A DNA stretch of 64,000 bases from Actinoplanes sp. NBC_00393 (GTDB lineage: Bacteria; Actinomycetota; Actinomycetes; Mycobacteriales; Micromonosporaceae), in assembly GCF_036053395.1 (NCBI RefSeq), contig NZ_CP107942.1:9146001-9210000 (forward strand), in the 5' to 3' direction. The position numbers and the translations under genes were made by a program. Numbering within the stretch: position 1 is the stretch's first letter; each line of letters opens with the position of its first letter. The notes below the pieces were generated by a model, which saw nothing but the letters and a program-made list of their open reading frames with translations, did not search any database and was not told the DNA's origin. Below are positions 1-12,445 of the stretch, in pieces.

Positions 1-433
1 CGGTCAGGGCGGCGCGGATCGCCTGTGTGCACCCGTACCGTTGCAATGTCGTGCGCAACGTGCCGGTGACCGCGACCGTGCAGTCGGCCGAGAGGTCGGT
101 GCGCTGGACCCGGAAAGCCCCGGAGCCGGCCGGAAAGGCCTCGGCCGCGGTCAGCGGCGCGGTCCGTGCCGCGGTGGCCGGGCCGGGGCCGTCATCGGCG
201 ACGATGAGAATGCCCAGCATGATGCAGATGCCGAGCACGATCAGGGCGGCCAGGCCGAGGGTGAGCAGGTGGGCGGTTCGGCGCGGATCCCGCCGGAGGT
301 GCCGTTGCGGACCCGAGCGGACCCCCGCGGGGTGGCGATGCTGACCGGTGAAACCCGGATGCCTCACCAGCAGCAGAAGGCCGCCGGCCGGAGTGGCGCG
401 GTGGGCGGAGCGCGTAGGGGTGGCGTACCGCAT
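1..433 (-). CDS. Partial hypothetical membrane-anchored protein (C-terminus outside window)
   Basis: Open frame on the minus strand from ATG at 433 running off the left edge, 144 codons visible. The first 52 or so residues are Arg/His/Pro-rich and look cytoplasmic. A single strongly hydrophobic stretch follows (about residues 56-79, LTLGLAALIVLGICIMLGIL), then an Ala/Thr/Pro-rich segment and the start of a folded domain with two cysteines (DCTVAVTGT ... YGCTQ). This suggests a single-pass protein with an outside-facing C-terminal domain. A later start is possible because the Arg-rich N-terminus has no obvious ribosome binding site. I do not recognise the family. It is transcribed away from the methyltransferase gene at 530. 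Confidence 0.6.
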   Translation of the reverse strand, partial: MRYATPTRSAHRATPAGGLLLLVRHPGFTGQHRHPAGVRSGPQRHLRRDPRRTAHLLTLGLAALIVLGICIMLGILIVADDGPGPATAARTAPLTAAEAFPAGSGAFRVQRTDLSADCTVAVTGTLRTTLQRYGCTQAIRAALT

Positions 434-529
434 GGGCCCCAAGCTAGGCGCGCATGCTGATCTATTAACGCACAGCCTGTCCGCCACCCCGCCGGGTGAC
501 GCCTGACCCGGCGGCGGGAGACTTGCCGG

Positions 530-1147
530 GTGACCGCCGACCATTACTTCACCGCCGAGCCGGACGCGCCGTTCCGCCGGGGCGAGATCGAGTTCAACGT
601 CGCCGGCCGGGACTACCGGCTGGCGGTGGCGTCCGGGGTGTTCTCGGCCGGGCGCCTGGACCCGGGCACGGCCGTGCTTCTGCGCAAGGCCGAACTGCCC
701 GGTGCCGCCACCGAGGGGACGCTGCTCGACCTGGGCTGCGGGTACGGGCCGATCGCCAACGTGCTGGCCAGCGAGGCGCCGCAGGCCACGGTCTACGCCG
801 TCGACGTGAACTCGCGCGCCCGCGAGCTGACCACCGAGAACGCCGCGGCGCTCGGTCTGGCCGGCCGGATCCGGGTCGCCGCACCCGACGAGGTTCCGGA
901 CGACGTGACCTTCACCGAGATCTGGAGCAACCCGCCGACCCACGTCGGCAAGGCCGAACTGCACGCGATCATGGAGCGCTGGCTGCCCCGCCTCGCCCCG
1001 GGCGGCATTGCCTGGCTGGTGATCAACCGGAACCTCGGTGGTGATTCGCTGCACACCTGGCTGGTCGCCGGCGGCTGGACGGTCGAGCGGGTGGCCAGCC
1101 AGAAGGGGTTCCGGGTGCTTCGGGTCACCCGAAATTCGGCTGACTAG
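530..1147 (+). CDS. Class I SAM-dependent methyltransferase (RsmC-like small domain)
   Basis: 205 aa. A glycine-rich SAM-binding motif I (LLDLGCGYGPIA) lies near residue 65, an acidic end of beta-2 (VYAVDVNSRA) follows, and there is an SNPPTHVGK motif near residue 128. The NPP motif with the following HxGK is typical of the MTS domain found in the rRNA guanine-N2 methyltransferases RsmC/RsmD, so a nucleic-acid guanine is the likely substrate. The protein is only one MTS domain long; E. coli RsmC has an extra inactive N-terminal copy. The GTG start at 530 is chosen because GGGAG lies about 10 bases upstream. The true substrate is not known from sequence. Confidence 0.85.
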   Translation: MTADHYFTAEPDAPFRRGEIEFNVAGRDYRLAVASGVFSAGRLDPGTAVLLRKAELPGAATEGTLLDLGCGYGPIANVLASEAPQATVYAVDVNSRARELTTENAAALGLAGRIRVAAPDEVPDDVTFTEIWSNPPTHVGKAELHAIMERWLPRLAPGGIAWLVINRNLGGDSLHTWLVAGGWTVERVASQKGFRVLRVTRNSAD

Positions 1148-1174
1148 TTCCGGGCAGGCAGGGAGGATGCCGGC

Positions 1175-2821
1175 ATGGGTTACGTGGATGTCGCCGGTGC
1201 CGGCTTCGTGCTTCCGGACGGGCGGGAGCTCTTCGCCGACGTTTCGTTCCGGGTCGGTGAGGGCGCCAAGGTGGCGCTCGTCGGGCCCAACGGCGCCGGC
1301 AAGACGACGCTGATGCGGATGGTGGCGGGCGACATCCCGGCCCAGAGCGGCTCGATCGCGCGGTCCGGCGGGCTCGGCGTCATGCGGCAGTTCATCGGGA
1401 TGATCGGCGATGACCGTACCCTGGAGGATCTTGCACTTTCCCTGGTGACGCCGGCGCTGGGCGCGGCAGGTGAGCGGCTGCGTGCCGCGGCCGCGGCCCT
1501 CGACGAGACCGAGAAGACCCAGATTGCGTACGCCAACGCGCTCGCTCACTGGGGCGAGACCGGGGGGTACGAGGCGGAGGTGCTCTTCGACACGGTCGCG
1601 GTGTCGATCCTGGGCAAACCGTGGGACGAGGTGCGAGACCGGGTCGTGCGCACGCTGTCCGGCGGTGAGCAGAAGCGGTTCGCGCTGGACCTGCTGCTCC
1701 GCGGCACCGACGAGGTGCTGCTGCTCGACGAGCCGGACAACTTCCTCGACGTGCCCGCCAAACGCTGGCTCGAGCAGCGGCTGCGGGAGTCGTCGAAATC
1801 GGTGCTCTACGTCTCGCACGACCGGGAACTGCTCGCCCAGACCGCCAACCGGGTGGTCGCTGTGGAGGGTGGCAGCGCGTGGACGCATCCGGGCGGGTTC
1901 GCGTCCTGGCACGAGGCCCGGCTGCACCGGCACGACCGGATGGAGGAGAACCGGCGGCGCTGGGACGAGGAACACGAGAAGCTCAAGGAGCTCGTCTTCA
2001 CGCTGAAGAACAAGGCGGCGTACAACGACGGGCTGGCCTCGCGGTATCAGGCGGCGCAGACCCGGTTGCGCAAGTTCGAGGAGGCCGGTCCGCCACCGCT
2101 GCCGCCGAAGGAGCAGTCGCTGCGGATGAATCTGCGCGGCGGGCGGACCGGGAAGCGCGCGGTCATCTGCGAGGGCGTCGAGCTGGAGGATCTGACCTTC
2201 CCGTTCGACCTGGAGATCTGGTACGGCGATCGGGTGGCCGTGCTCGGCGCGAACGGCACCGGCAAGTCGCACTTCCTGCGGCTGCTCGCGGCCGGTGGCA
2301 CCGAGCCGGATCTGGAGCACAAACCGGTCGACGGGGCGCCGCTGGCGCACGTGGCTCACGAGGGACGGGCACGGCTCGGCGCGCGGGTCCGGCCCGGGCA
2401 CTTCTCGCAGACCCACGACCGGCCTGAGCTGCTGGAGAAGACCCTCGTCGAGATCCTGTGGCGCGGCGACGAGCATCGGTCCGGAATGGACCGGGCCGGG
2501 GCCATGAAAGCGCTGAACCGGTACGAACTGGCCGCCCAGGGAGATCAGCGGTTCGGGACGCTCTCCGGTGGACAGCAGGCCCGGTTCCTGGTGTTGCTGC
2601 TCGAGCTCTCCGGGGCGACGGTCCTGCTGCTCGACGAGCCCACCGACAACCTCGACCTGGCCTCGGCCGAGGCGCTCGAGGAGGGATTGAAGGCGTTCGA
2701 CGGCACCGTGATAGCTGTCACCCACGACCGCTGGTTCACCCGGTCCTTCGACCGCTTCGTGCTGTTCAGAAGCGACGGTGAGGTTGTCGAGGTGCCCGAG
2801 CCGGTTTGGGACGTGCGCTAG
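1175..2821 (+). CDS. ABC-F family ATPase (ribosome-associated or resistance type)
   Basis: 548 aa with two complete nucleotide-binding domains and no membrane segments, the ABC-F architecture. First domain: Walker A GPNGAGKTT (about 37-45), signature LSGGEQKRF (about 160), Walker B with catalytic Glu LLLDEPDN (about 182). Second domain: Walker A GANGTGKS (about 357), signature LSGGQQARF (about 463), Walker B LLLDEPTDNLD (about 484). The charged linker between the domains (RRRWDEEHEKLKELVFTLKNKA) is helical, as expected for the segment that enters the ribosomal E site. ABC-F proteins act on translation or protect ribosomes from antibiotics; which applies here cannot be told. Start ATG 1175 follows a clear GGGAGG. 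It is 27 bp after the methyltransferase gene and possibly co-transcribed. Confidence 0.9.
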   Translation: MGYVDVAGAGFVLPDGRELFADVSFRVGEGAKVALVGPNGAGKTTLMRMVAGDIPAQSGSIARSGGLGVMRQFIGMIGDDRTLEDLALSLVTPALGAAGERLRAAAAALDETEKTQIAYANALAHWGETGGYEAEVLFDTVAVSILGKPWDEVRDRVVRTLSGGEQKRFALDLLLRGTDEVLLLDEPDNFLDVPAKRWLEQRLRESSKSVLYVSHDRELLAQTANRVVAVEGGSAWTHPGGFASWHEARLHRHDRMEENRRRWDEEHEKLKELVFTLKNKAAYNDGLASRYQAAQTRLRKFEEAGPPPLPPKEQSLRMNLRGGRTGKRAVICEGVELEDLTFPFDLEIWYGDRVAVLGANGTGKSHFLRLLAAGGTEPDLEHKPVDGAPLAHVAHEGRARLGARVRPGHFSQTHDRPELLEKTLVEILWRGDEHRSGMDRAGAMKALNRYELAAQGDQRFGTLSGGQQARFLVLLLELSGATVLLLDEPTDNLDLASAEALEEGLKAFDGTVIAVTHDRWFTRSFDRFVLFRSDGEVVEVPEPVWDVR

Positions 2822-2860
2822 CTTTTCTCGTCACGGACCGGTTAGGGTCCGATTACAACC

Positions 2861-2952
2861 AACCCCACGGGAGCCCGGGCACCGGGCTGAGAGGGGGGCT
2901 GACGCCGCCCCCGACCGTCGAACCTGATCCGGGTAATGCCGGCGCAGGGAGG
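2861..2952 (+). promoter_or_regulatory. TPP riboswitch (THI element)
   Basis: All conserved blocks of the thiamine pyrophosphate aptamer are visible in order: GGGAGCCC on the 5' side, CTGAGA at 2887-2892 (pyrimidine-sensing T-loop), a variable GC-rich P3 arm (GGGGGGC ... GCCCCC), GAACCTGATC at 2920-2929, GGGTAATGCC and GGCGCAGGGA at the 3' end. The Shine-Dalgarno sequence GGGAGG of thiE overlaps the 3' end of the aptamer only 8 bases before the start codon. There is no room for a separate expression platform, so ligand-stabilised P1 pairing probably blocks ribosome binding directly. It should repress the whole downstream operon when thiamine is plentiful. Confidence 0.95.
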
Positions 2953-2960
2953 AGTGCGTC

Positions 2961-3539
2961 ATGCTTTTTGCTCGCATTCACGTCATAACTGATTCGATCG
3001 ACGTGGTCCGCGGCGTGGCCGGAGCCGATGAGGTCGCGGTCCAGATCAGAGTCAAATCCAACGATGCCGAGGCTTACGCACTGACTGTGGCCGCAGTCGA
3101 AGTCTGCCGTGCCGCCGGGACGTTGGTGCTGGTCAACGACCGGGTCGGGGTGGCACTGGCGGCCGGCGCGGACGGGGTCCATTTGGGCGCGGACGATCTG
3201 CCGGTGACGGCGGCCCGGCGGGTGCTGGGGCCGTCTGCGGTCATCGGTGCCACCTGCCGCAACCCGGCGGCCGCCCGAGCTGCCGTCGCCGACGGCGCGA
3301 GCTATCTCGGTGTCGGTCCGGCGTTCGCGACATCCACCAAGGACGGGCTGCCACCGCCGCTCGGGCCGGCCGCGATCGCGGCCGTCGCCGAGGCGGTTCC
3401 GGGCACGCCGGTCCTCGCGATCGGTGGCATCACCGCGGATCGGGTGCCGCTGCTCGCGGTGCACGGTGTCGCGGCGGTCGCCGCCTTCGCGAAGGACCCG
3501 AAGGGAGCGGCGGCGGATTTCCTGGCGGCTCTGCGATGA
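2961..3539 (+). CDS. thiE: Thiamine-phosphate synthase ThiE
   Basis: 192 aa TIM-barrel enzyme joining HMP-PP and thiazole phosphate to thiamine monophosphate. Family motifs are present: beta-1 HVITD (7-11), the VQIRVK strand (27-32) with the diphosphate-binding Lys, LVNDRV (57-62), DGVHLGADDLP (71-81), the GVGPAFATSTK phosphate loop (about 115) and LAIGGI (about 154). It is slightly shorter than the common 205-220 aa because the N-terminal extension is short. The ATG at 2961 sits directly behind the riboswitch Shine-Dalgarno. The stop codon overlaps the first possible start of thiO (ATGA). Confidence 0.93.
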   Translation: MLFARIHVITDSIDVVRGVAGADEVAVQIRVKSNDAEAYALTVAAVEVCRAAGTLVLVNDRVGVALAAGADGVHLGADDLPVTAARRVLGPSAVIGATCRNPAAARAAVADGASYLGVGPAFATSTKDGLPPPLGPAAIAAVAEAVPGTPVLAIGGITADRVPLLAVHGVAAVAAFAKDPKGAAADFLAALR

Positions 3540-3621
3540 GCGGCCCTTTCCGTGGCCCTTTCCGCGGCCCTTTTCGCAGCTCGACCGGGAGCGGCCGGGC
3601 CGGCGGCTCTGCGATGAGCGG
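3524..3621. repeat. 20-bp direct repeat bracketing a 78-bp duplication at the thiE/thiO junction
   Basis: The 20 bases GGCGGCTCTGCGATGAGCGG occur exactly at 3524-3543 and again at 3602-3621, 78 bp apart. Each copy holds an ATGAGC start site, and in the first copy that ATG overlaps the thiE stop. Between them lies a three-fold 12-bp repeat that would encode GPFRGPFRGPFR. Because 78 is a multiple of three, both ATGs are in the same thiO frame. It reads as a junction duplication, or a repeat insertion flanked by a duplicated target, that either lengthens ThiO by 26 residues or separates the genes. Confidence 0.85.
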
Positions 3622-4638
3622 GCGCCGGACCGTTGCGGTCGTCGGTGGCGGAATCATCGGGTTGGCCATCGCCTCCGAGTTGGTGTCGCGCGGCGCCGAG
3701 GTGACCGTCTTCGACCCGGATCCGGGCGGCAGCGACGGCGCCTGGCACGTCGCCGCCGGAATGCTGGCACCAGGCGGCGAGTCGGCTCACGAATATCCGC
3801 ACCTCACGCGGCTGCTGGAAGCCTCGAATGCGCTGTGGCCCGAGTTCGCGGCGTCGCTCGGCGATGTCGGATACGACGATGCCGGGACGCTCGGTGTCGC
3901 GCTCACCGCTGACGACGTCGCCGACTCGATGCGGGAATGGCGACACCAGAAACTCGATCCGCTGACCGGCTCGCAACTGCGGGACCGGGAACCGGCCCTC
4001 TCGCCGCGGGTCCGGGCCGGTGTCTTCGCGCCCACCGAGACGCAGGTCGACCCGCGCAAGGTGGTCGCTGCACTGCGAGCCGGGCTGGCCGGGCGCATCG
4101 CAGCAAAACGCGTGGACGTTCTCTCCGATGTGGATGCCGACGTCACCGTGGTGGCGGCCGGCTGTGGCACGGCGGCGCTCACCGGGCTGCCGATCCGCCC
4201 GGTGAAAGGCCAGGTGCTGCGGCTGCGCGGCGAACCCGGCCTGCTCCGGCACGTGATCCACGGCAGTGCCGACGGCCGGCCCGTCTACCTCGTCCCGCGC
4301 GCGGACGGCGAGGTCGTGGTCGGCGCCACCCAGGAGGAGCGGACCGACCGAGCGATCACCGTCGGCGGTGTGCACGACCTGCTCCGGGCCGCCCTCGACC
4401 TGGTGCCAGGGCTGGCCGAACACGAGATCACCGAGATCACCGTGGGGCACCGCCCGGGCACCCCGGACAACGCCCCGATCCTCGGCCACGTCGACGACAT
4501 CCGGCGGACCGTGGTGGCCGCCGGTCATCACCGCAACGGCGTGCTGCTCGCGCCGATCACCGCACGACTTGTCGCCGACCTGGTACTCACCGGCTCGGCA
4601 CCCGCTCTGCTGGACGACTTCACCCCCGGGAGGTTCGG

Positions 4639-4648
<10 letters not shown>
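3536..4648 (+). CDS. thiO: Glycine oxidase ThiO
   Basis: FAD-dependent glycine oxidase supplying iminoglycine for the thiazole ring. The Rossmann motif VAVVGGGIIGLAIASE is followed by the acidic end of beta-2 (VTVFDPD). Later motifs fit the DAO family: HVAAGMLAPGGE, PIRPVKGQVLRL, and C-terminal GHRPGTPDNAPILG with HHRNGVLLAPITA. Two starts are possible: ATG 3536, overlapping the thiE stop (370 aa), and ATG 3614 (344 aa), which removes the low-complexity GPFRGPFRGPFR leader and places the FAD motif close to the N-terminus as is usual. I favour 3614 as the functional start but list the longer frame. The 3' end overlaps thiS by 10 bp. Confidence 0.9.
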
Positions 4649-8665
<4,017 letters not shown>

Positions 8666-8673
8666 TGTCGCGC

Positions 8674-11583
8674 TCAGTCGGACTTGCTGCTGGGGCGTTT
8701 TGACGGGGGTAGGAAGTCGTAGAAGGGCTCGTGGGACGCCTCGGCCGGTTGCGGCTCGCTGGGCTTCTCAGCCTCATCAGCCTCGTCGGCCGGGGCGGTC
8801 CCGATGGGCTCGTTGAGTTCGGCCAGATCCTGCACGGCTTGGCGCTCGGCGGCGGCAGCCGTTGCACGGGCTTCGTCGTCGTTGTCCGGTTGGGGGGTGC
8901 CCACGGTGGCTTCGGGTTCGGCTTGGGAGTTTCGGTCGAGGCGGGGGTCGACCGATTCGGCCTCGGCTCGAGGCTGTGCCTCGGCCTTGGGTTGAGGCTG
9001 CGTTTGCGGTTCGGCCTGGGCTGGCTGTGGCGGGGTGGCTGCCTTGCGCGGGCGGGGCTTGCGGCGGCTGGCCCGCTTCTTTACCTCGGATGGCGCGTTA
9101 TGTGCGGCCTGCTCTTCGGTGTTGTACTTACCCTCGGCGCGGCTCTTCGCTTCGGCGTCGATCTTTTCGGCGTCGTCGCTCTTTGCCGAAGTGGGTTGCG
9201 GGAGCTCTTGAGCTTGGCTGGTCTCTTGGGCCGAAGCGCGATGCTTCCCCGCTGATTGATCGGTGTCAGCCAGGTCGATCGCCTGTTCGGGTTCGGCGTC
9301 GGCTGTCTCCGCGGCTTGCGGGACGGCCATGGGGTCCGCGGCGGCGCCTGTTGTCTGCTCGGGTGTCGGGGCAGCGGGTTCGGGCTCAGCGGGGGTTGCT
9401 GTGCTCCCGTTCTGCTCGGGTTCCGGCGTGGTGGTCGCCGGCTCGGTCGGCTCCGTGGACGCGGAGGCCGTGTCGGGTTGCAGCTGGTCGGTATCGGCGG
9501 CGATCGGCAGGTCGGCAGCTTCTGGCGCAATCTGCTGCGGTTCTACGACGGGCCGCTCTGTGTCCTGCGGTTCGGTGGTCGATTCGGTGGCAGAGGGCTC
9601 AATGGTTGCGGGCTCAGTGGTTGCGGACTCGGCGGGTTCAGGTTCAAGGGCTGGAGGCTCAACGGCTGCAGGCTCAGCCGTCGGCTTCGGCCTGGGACGG
9701 CGGGCTCGCTTGGCGGGGGCCTTCGCCGGGGTGGCTTTGGCCCTTGGCTTCGGCTTCTTGCTGCCATCCTGTGGCTGCTCGCCGGCATCCTGCTGGCCGC
9801 CCTCTTCCTGGCCCATCGTGGGAGCCGACCCTTGCTCGTCCGAGGTTGCGGCGCTTGCTTGCCTGACTGCGGCGGTCGCCCGCACCGATGGCTTTCTCGC
9901 GGCGGCGGTCTCCGACGCCCGGATCTCCACTGTCGCGGCCTCGGGCGTTGTTGCCGGCTCGATCACTGCGATCTCGGGCGCCTCGGGGGCCGCGGGTAGA
10001 GCGGCGGCCGGAACCGAACCGGAGACCGGGGCGGCCTTGCGCGACCGGGAAGTGGCAGCGGGGTCGGCGGTGATTTGTGGGGACTCCGGGTCTGTTGCGG
10101 CGGTCAGGATTCGATAGCGGTAGGTGATTCCCTCGTCCCGGACGACGAAGTCGTCGGAGCCGTCGGGGCGGGTCCAGGTGAGGATCATCTGGCCGTAGCG
10201 TTCGGCGAGCTTGACCAGGGCGGGGAAGGTGTCGACCTGGACGACGGGCTTGCCGGGTGGGGAGGCCATCGGCTCCACCGGGACGATCAGGTGGGGGTAC
10301 CGGCGTTCGATCTGCGCCCGAGTTCGCAGAGGCACGTGGCGGAGAGCCATCACCGCGATGATCATGGCGCCGACGAAGGCGATCAACAGCAAGTAGACGG
10401 CGTATCGGCGGGCGGCGTGGGCGGTGAGGAGATCGTAGCCGAAGACACCGATTTGGCGGTTCTGCATCGAGGCGACGGTGCCACCGCTGGACTGGTCGAG
10501 CACTAGGGTTTCCGGGCCACCGGCAAGGGTTAGCTGGAGCGGGGCGAGGTTGAGCGAGACCTGCGGCTCGAAGGTGGTGCCATCGCTGTGTTGAACTTGT
10601 GCGGTGATAGCCAGGGTGACTGCGCCGATTTCAGCGCCGATTGCTTTGCCAGCATCAACTGCGCGCTGCTGAAGGGCGGCCAAATCCAGTTGAACCTTGC
10701 CGGTGTAGCGGTCGGCGTTGAACTCTTTCTCCTGAGATAACTGCATCGTTGTGTGCCAGCCGTTATCGGCGGAAAGACGGGCGGTGACGCCGATTCTTCC
10801 AGGTCGACCTCGATAGTGCATATGCAGGTCGACGATCTCGGTGAGTTTCCGGAATATTGGATCAGGCGAGTACACCGTGGTGCCGTCGTAGGCCGCGGAG
10901 CGTGGTACCTCAGCGGAGTAGCTGTAAGTCATCGACTCTCCGGCTCTCGCCGTGCCGACGACGGCCTCGGTGGCCGGTTTGATCCAGCCCAGCAAGCCGA
11001 GTGCAATACCGGCGAAACCACAGAGGCCGACCATGATGGCAAGGGCTTTGGCCGCGGGATGTAGCCGGCGAATGGCCTTGAAACTCGCTGTGGCCATTGC
11101 CAGAGTGCCGCCTTGGCCAGACATGCGTTTCACTTTCTTCTTCCGGCTACCGCGGGGGATGTCCCGGCGTGTCTTTGCCGCTGCTGTGCCACCGCCGACG
11201 AACAAGAAGCCCAGCATCCCCAGGCCGGTCGGACTGAGCAGTGGCTGAAGCCACGCACCGGCCTTAGGTATGTGCACGACTGCCCGTCCAATGATCTCCT
11301 TGGAGGCGGGTGTTTCGGCGTCGATGGAACCGTTGTTGTCGCCCTTCAGGACGTAACCGTTGTCGTCGCCGCCGATGATGCGGTGCAAGACTTCCAACCG
11401 GCCGCCAGAGCCATGATATGCGGCGATCTGACCCACTTCATAGCTATCGGACTTTGCGACGATGACGAGATCGCCCGCGTGGTACACGGGCAGCATGCTG
11501 ATGCCATGTGTGACGACGTAGGAGACCCGCTGGGTTCCGATCGCCCACGCGACCATGGCCGCCATCAGGATGATGGCGGCCAT
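8674..11583 (-). CDS. SipW-type signal peptidase fused to DUF5305 and a long disordered tail
   Basis: 969 aa. Residues 1-130 are an S26B (archaeal/SipW/ER-type) signal peptidase: N-terminal membrane segment, GISMLPVYHAGDLV with catalytic Ser29, VLHRIIGGDD with His67 and KGDNN with Asp82, in place of the Ser-Lys dyad of ordinary bacterial LepB. A second membrane segment follows at about 115-135. Residues about 180-425 match DUF5305: membrane segment ALAIMVGLCGFAGIALGLL, a beta-rich outside region (YSYSAEVPRSAAYDGTTVYS) and a closing helix (AVYLLLIAFVGAMIIAVMAL). Residues about 520-969 are extremely Pro/Ala/Glu/Thr-rich and cytoplasmic by topology. The minus-strand order puts it 109 bp behind the small exported protein at 11693-12127, a likely substrate. 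Signal peptidase call firm; the fusion's role is inferred. Confidence 0.85.
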   Translation of the reverse strand: MAAIILMAAMVAWAIGTQRVSYVVTHGISMLPVYHAGDLVIVAKSDSYEVGQIAAYHGSGGRLEVLHRIIGGDDNGYVLKGDNNGSIDAETPASKEIIGRAVVHIPKAGAWLQPLLSPTGLGMLGFLFVGGGTAAAKTRRDIPRGSRKKKVKRMSGQGGTLAMATASFKAIRRLHPAAKALAIMVGLCGFAGIALGLLGWIKPATEAVVGTARAGESMTYSYSAEVPRSAAYDGTTVYSPDPIFRKLTEIVDLHMHYRGRPGRIGVTARLSADNGWHTTMQLSQEKEFNADRYTGKVQLDLAALQQRAVDAGKAIGAEIGAVTLAITAQVQHSDGTTFEPQVSLNLAPLQLTLAGGPETLVLDQSSGGTVASMQNRQIGVFGYDLLTAHAARRYAVYLLLIAFVGAMIIAVMALRHVPLRTRAQIERRYPHLIVPVEPMASPPGKPVVQVDTFPALVKLAERYGQMILTWTRPDGSDDFVVRDEGITYRYRILTAATDPESPQITADPAATSRSRKAAPVSGSVPAAALPAAPEAPEIAVIEPATTPEAATVEIRASETAAARKPSVRATAAVRQASAATSDEQGSAPTMGQEEGGQQDAGEQPQDGSKKPKPRAKATPAKAPAKRARRPRPKPTAEPAAVEPPALEPEPAESATTEPATIEPSATESTTEPQDTERPVVEPQQIAPEAADLPIAADTDQLQPDTASASTEPTEPATTTPEPEQNGSTATPAEPEPAAPTPEQTTGAAADPMAVPQAAETADAEPEQAIDLADTDQSAGKHRASAQETSQAQELPQPTSAKSDDAEKIDAEAKSRAEGKYNTEEQAAHNAPSEVKKRASRRKPRPRKAATPPQPAQAEPQTQPQPKAEAQPRAEAESVDPRLDRNSQAEPEATVGTPQPDNDDEARATAAAAERQAVQDLAELNEPIGTAPADEADEAEKPSEPQPAEASHEPFYDFLPPSKRPSSKSD

Positions 11584-11692
11584 GGCGAAAGGGCGGACTG
11601 ATCGGATGGTTCGTCAACCTATTCCGGAGGTACAAATCGGGCTTGTCGAGTTGCTCTGTCCGACGAACTCGGCGTTTGCGCGGGTGCCTTGC

Positions 11693-12127
11693 TCAGGCTG
11701 CCACAAGGCTTACGGACACGTCCGTCAAAGCCGTGTACCAGGAGCCGGTCGGAGTTCCGGCGCTCTGACCAACTGTGCAGGTGGTGGACTCGGAGGTCGT
11801 GGGTGCGCAGTAGAACCCAGCCGCGCTGTTTCCGGCAGATCCCGAGACGACAACCTTGACCGTTGAACCGTCGGGGACGGTGGCCCCGTTCTGGCCAGCG
11901 AATGTCACGGTCGCGCCAGTAACCCGGTCCGGGTTGGTGGCGTCGGTATCGAAGACGATTCCGGTGAGGTCGGCACCCTCGACATCCTGAGCTACGGCGA
12001 TCTTGCCGCCGACGACAGTGGGACCGGAAATCGTGTTGGTCAGGCCGCTGGCGGTGAAGGCGGTGCTGCCTGCGGCGACGGCACCGGCGACGGCGATGCC
12101 GCCCAGCAGCTGAATCATGTTGCGCAT
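11693..12127 (-). CDS. Small exported protein, candidate substrate of the adjacent SipW-type peptidase
   Basis: 144 aa. It starts MRNMIQLLGGIAVAGAVAAG, a short positive N-region and hydrophobic core like a signal peptide, then STAFTASGLTNT as a possible cleavage zone. The mature part is rich in Thr, Val, Gly and Ser and predicted all-beta (GATVTFAGQNGATVPDGSTVKVVVSG), with one possible disulfide (FYCAPTTSESTTCTV). This resembles small secreted beta-sandwich proteins of the SipW-dependent (TasA/camelysin-like) group in layout, though not clearly in sequence. It is the first gene of a minus-strand pair with the signal peptidase-DUF5305 gene. Start ATG 12127; GGGGAGACACAC lies just upstream as ribosome binding site. 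Confidence 0.75.
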   Translation of the reverse strand: MRNMIQLLGGIAVAGAVAAGSTAFTASGLTNTISGPTVVGGKIAVAQDVEGADLTGIVFDTDATNPDRVTGATVTFAGQNGATVPDGSTVKVVVSGSAGNSAAGFYCAPTTSESTTCTVGQSAGTPTGSWYTALTDVSVSLVAA

Positions 12128-12445
12128 ATGTGTGTCTCCCCTTGGTCGGTAACCCAGCCGGCCCGGTGGGCCCTGTGGCTTTGCGTCCCCGGCTTGCGCT
12201 CGGGTTTGCTCTTGTCGGCCGAGCGGATGCTCGAGTGTTTGTTGCTTGCGCCAGGTTGTTCGGTCATGGGCCGGAGGGCCTAAGAGTTAGGGCGCATCTT
12301 TTCCGCGAATTCCGTGCCTTAGCTCCAACACGGTGCTATGCGGTTGCGGGAGGTGCTGCAGAACCGGGCATCCGGGCCCAGCGGGGCACAGACAATGCGC
12401 GACGGTCGTCCGGAGACGAGCGCCGCGCGTACGCAAGAACGGGTT
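12128..12445. other. Gene-free interval upstream of the small exported protein
   Basis: 318 bp between two minus-strand genes. It must hold the promoter of the exported-protein/signal-peptidase pair and the 3' end of the RNase transcript. No convincing coding sequence, strong hairpin with T-run or known operator was seen. Short frames here lack ribosome binding sites and family-like sequence. Confidence 0.5.
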
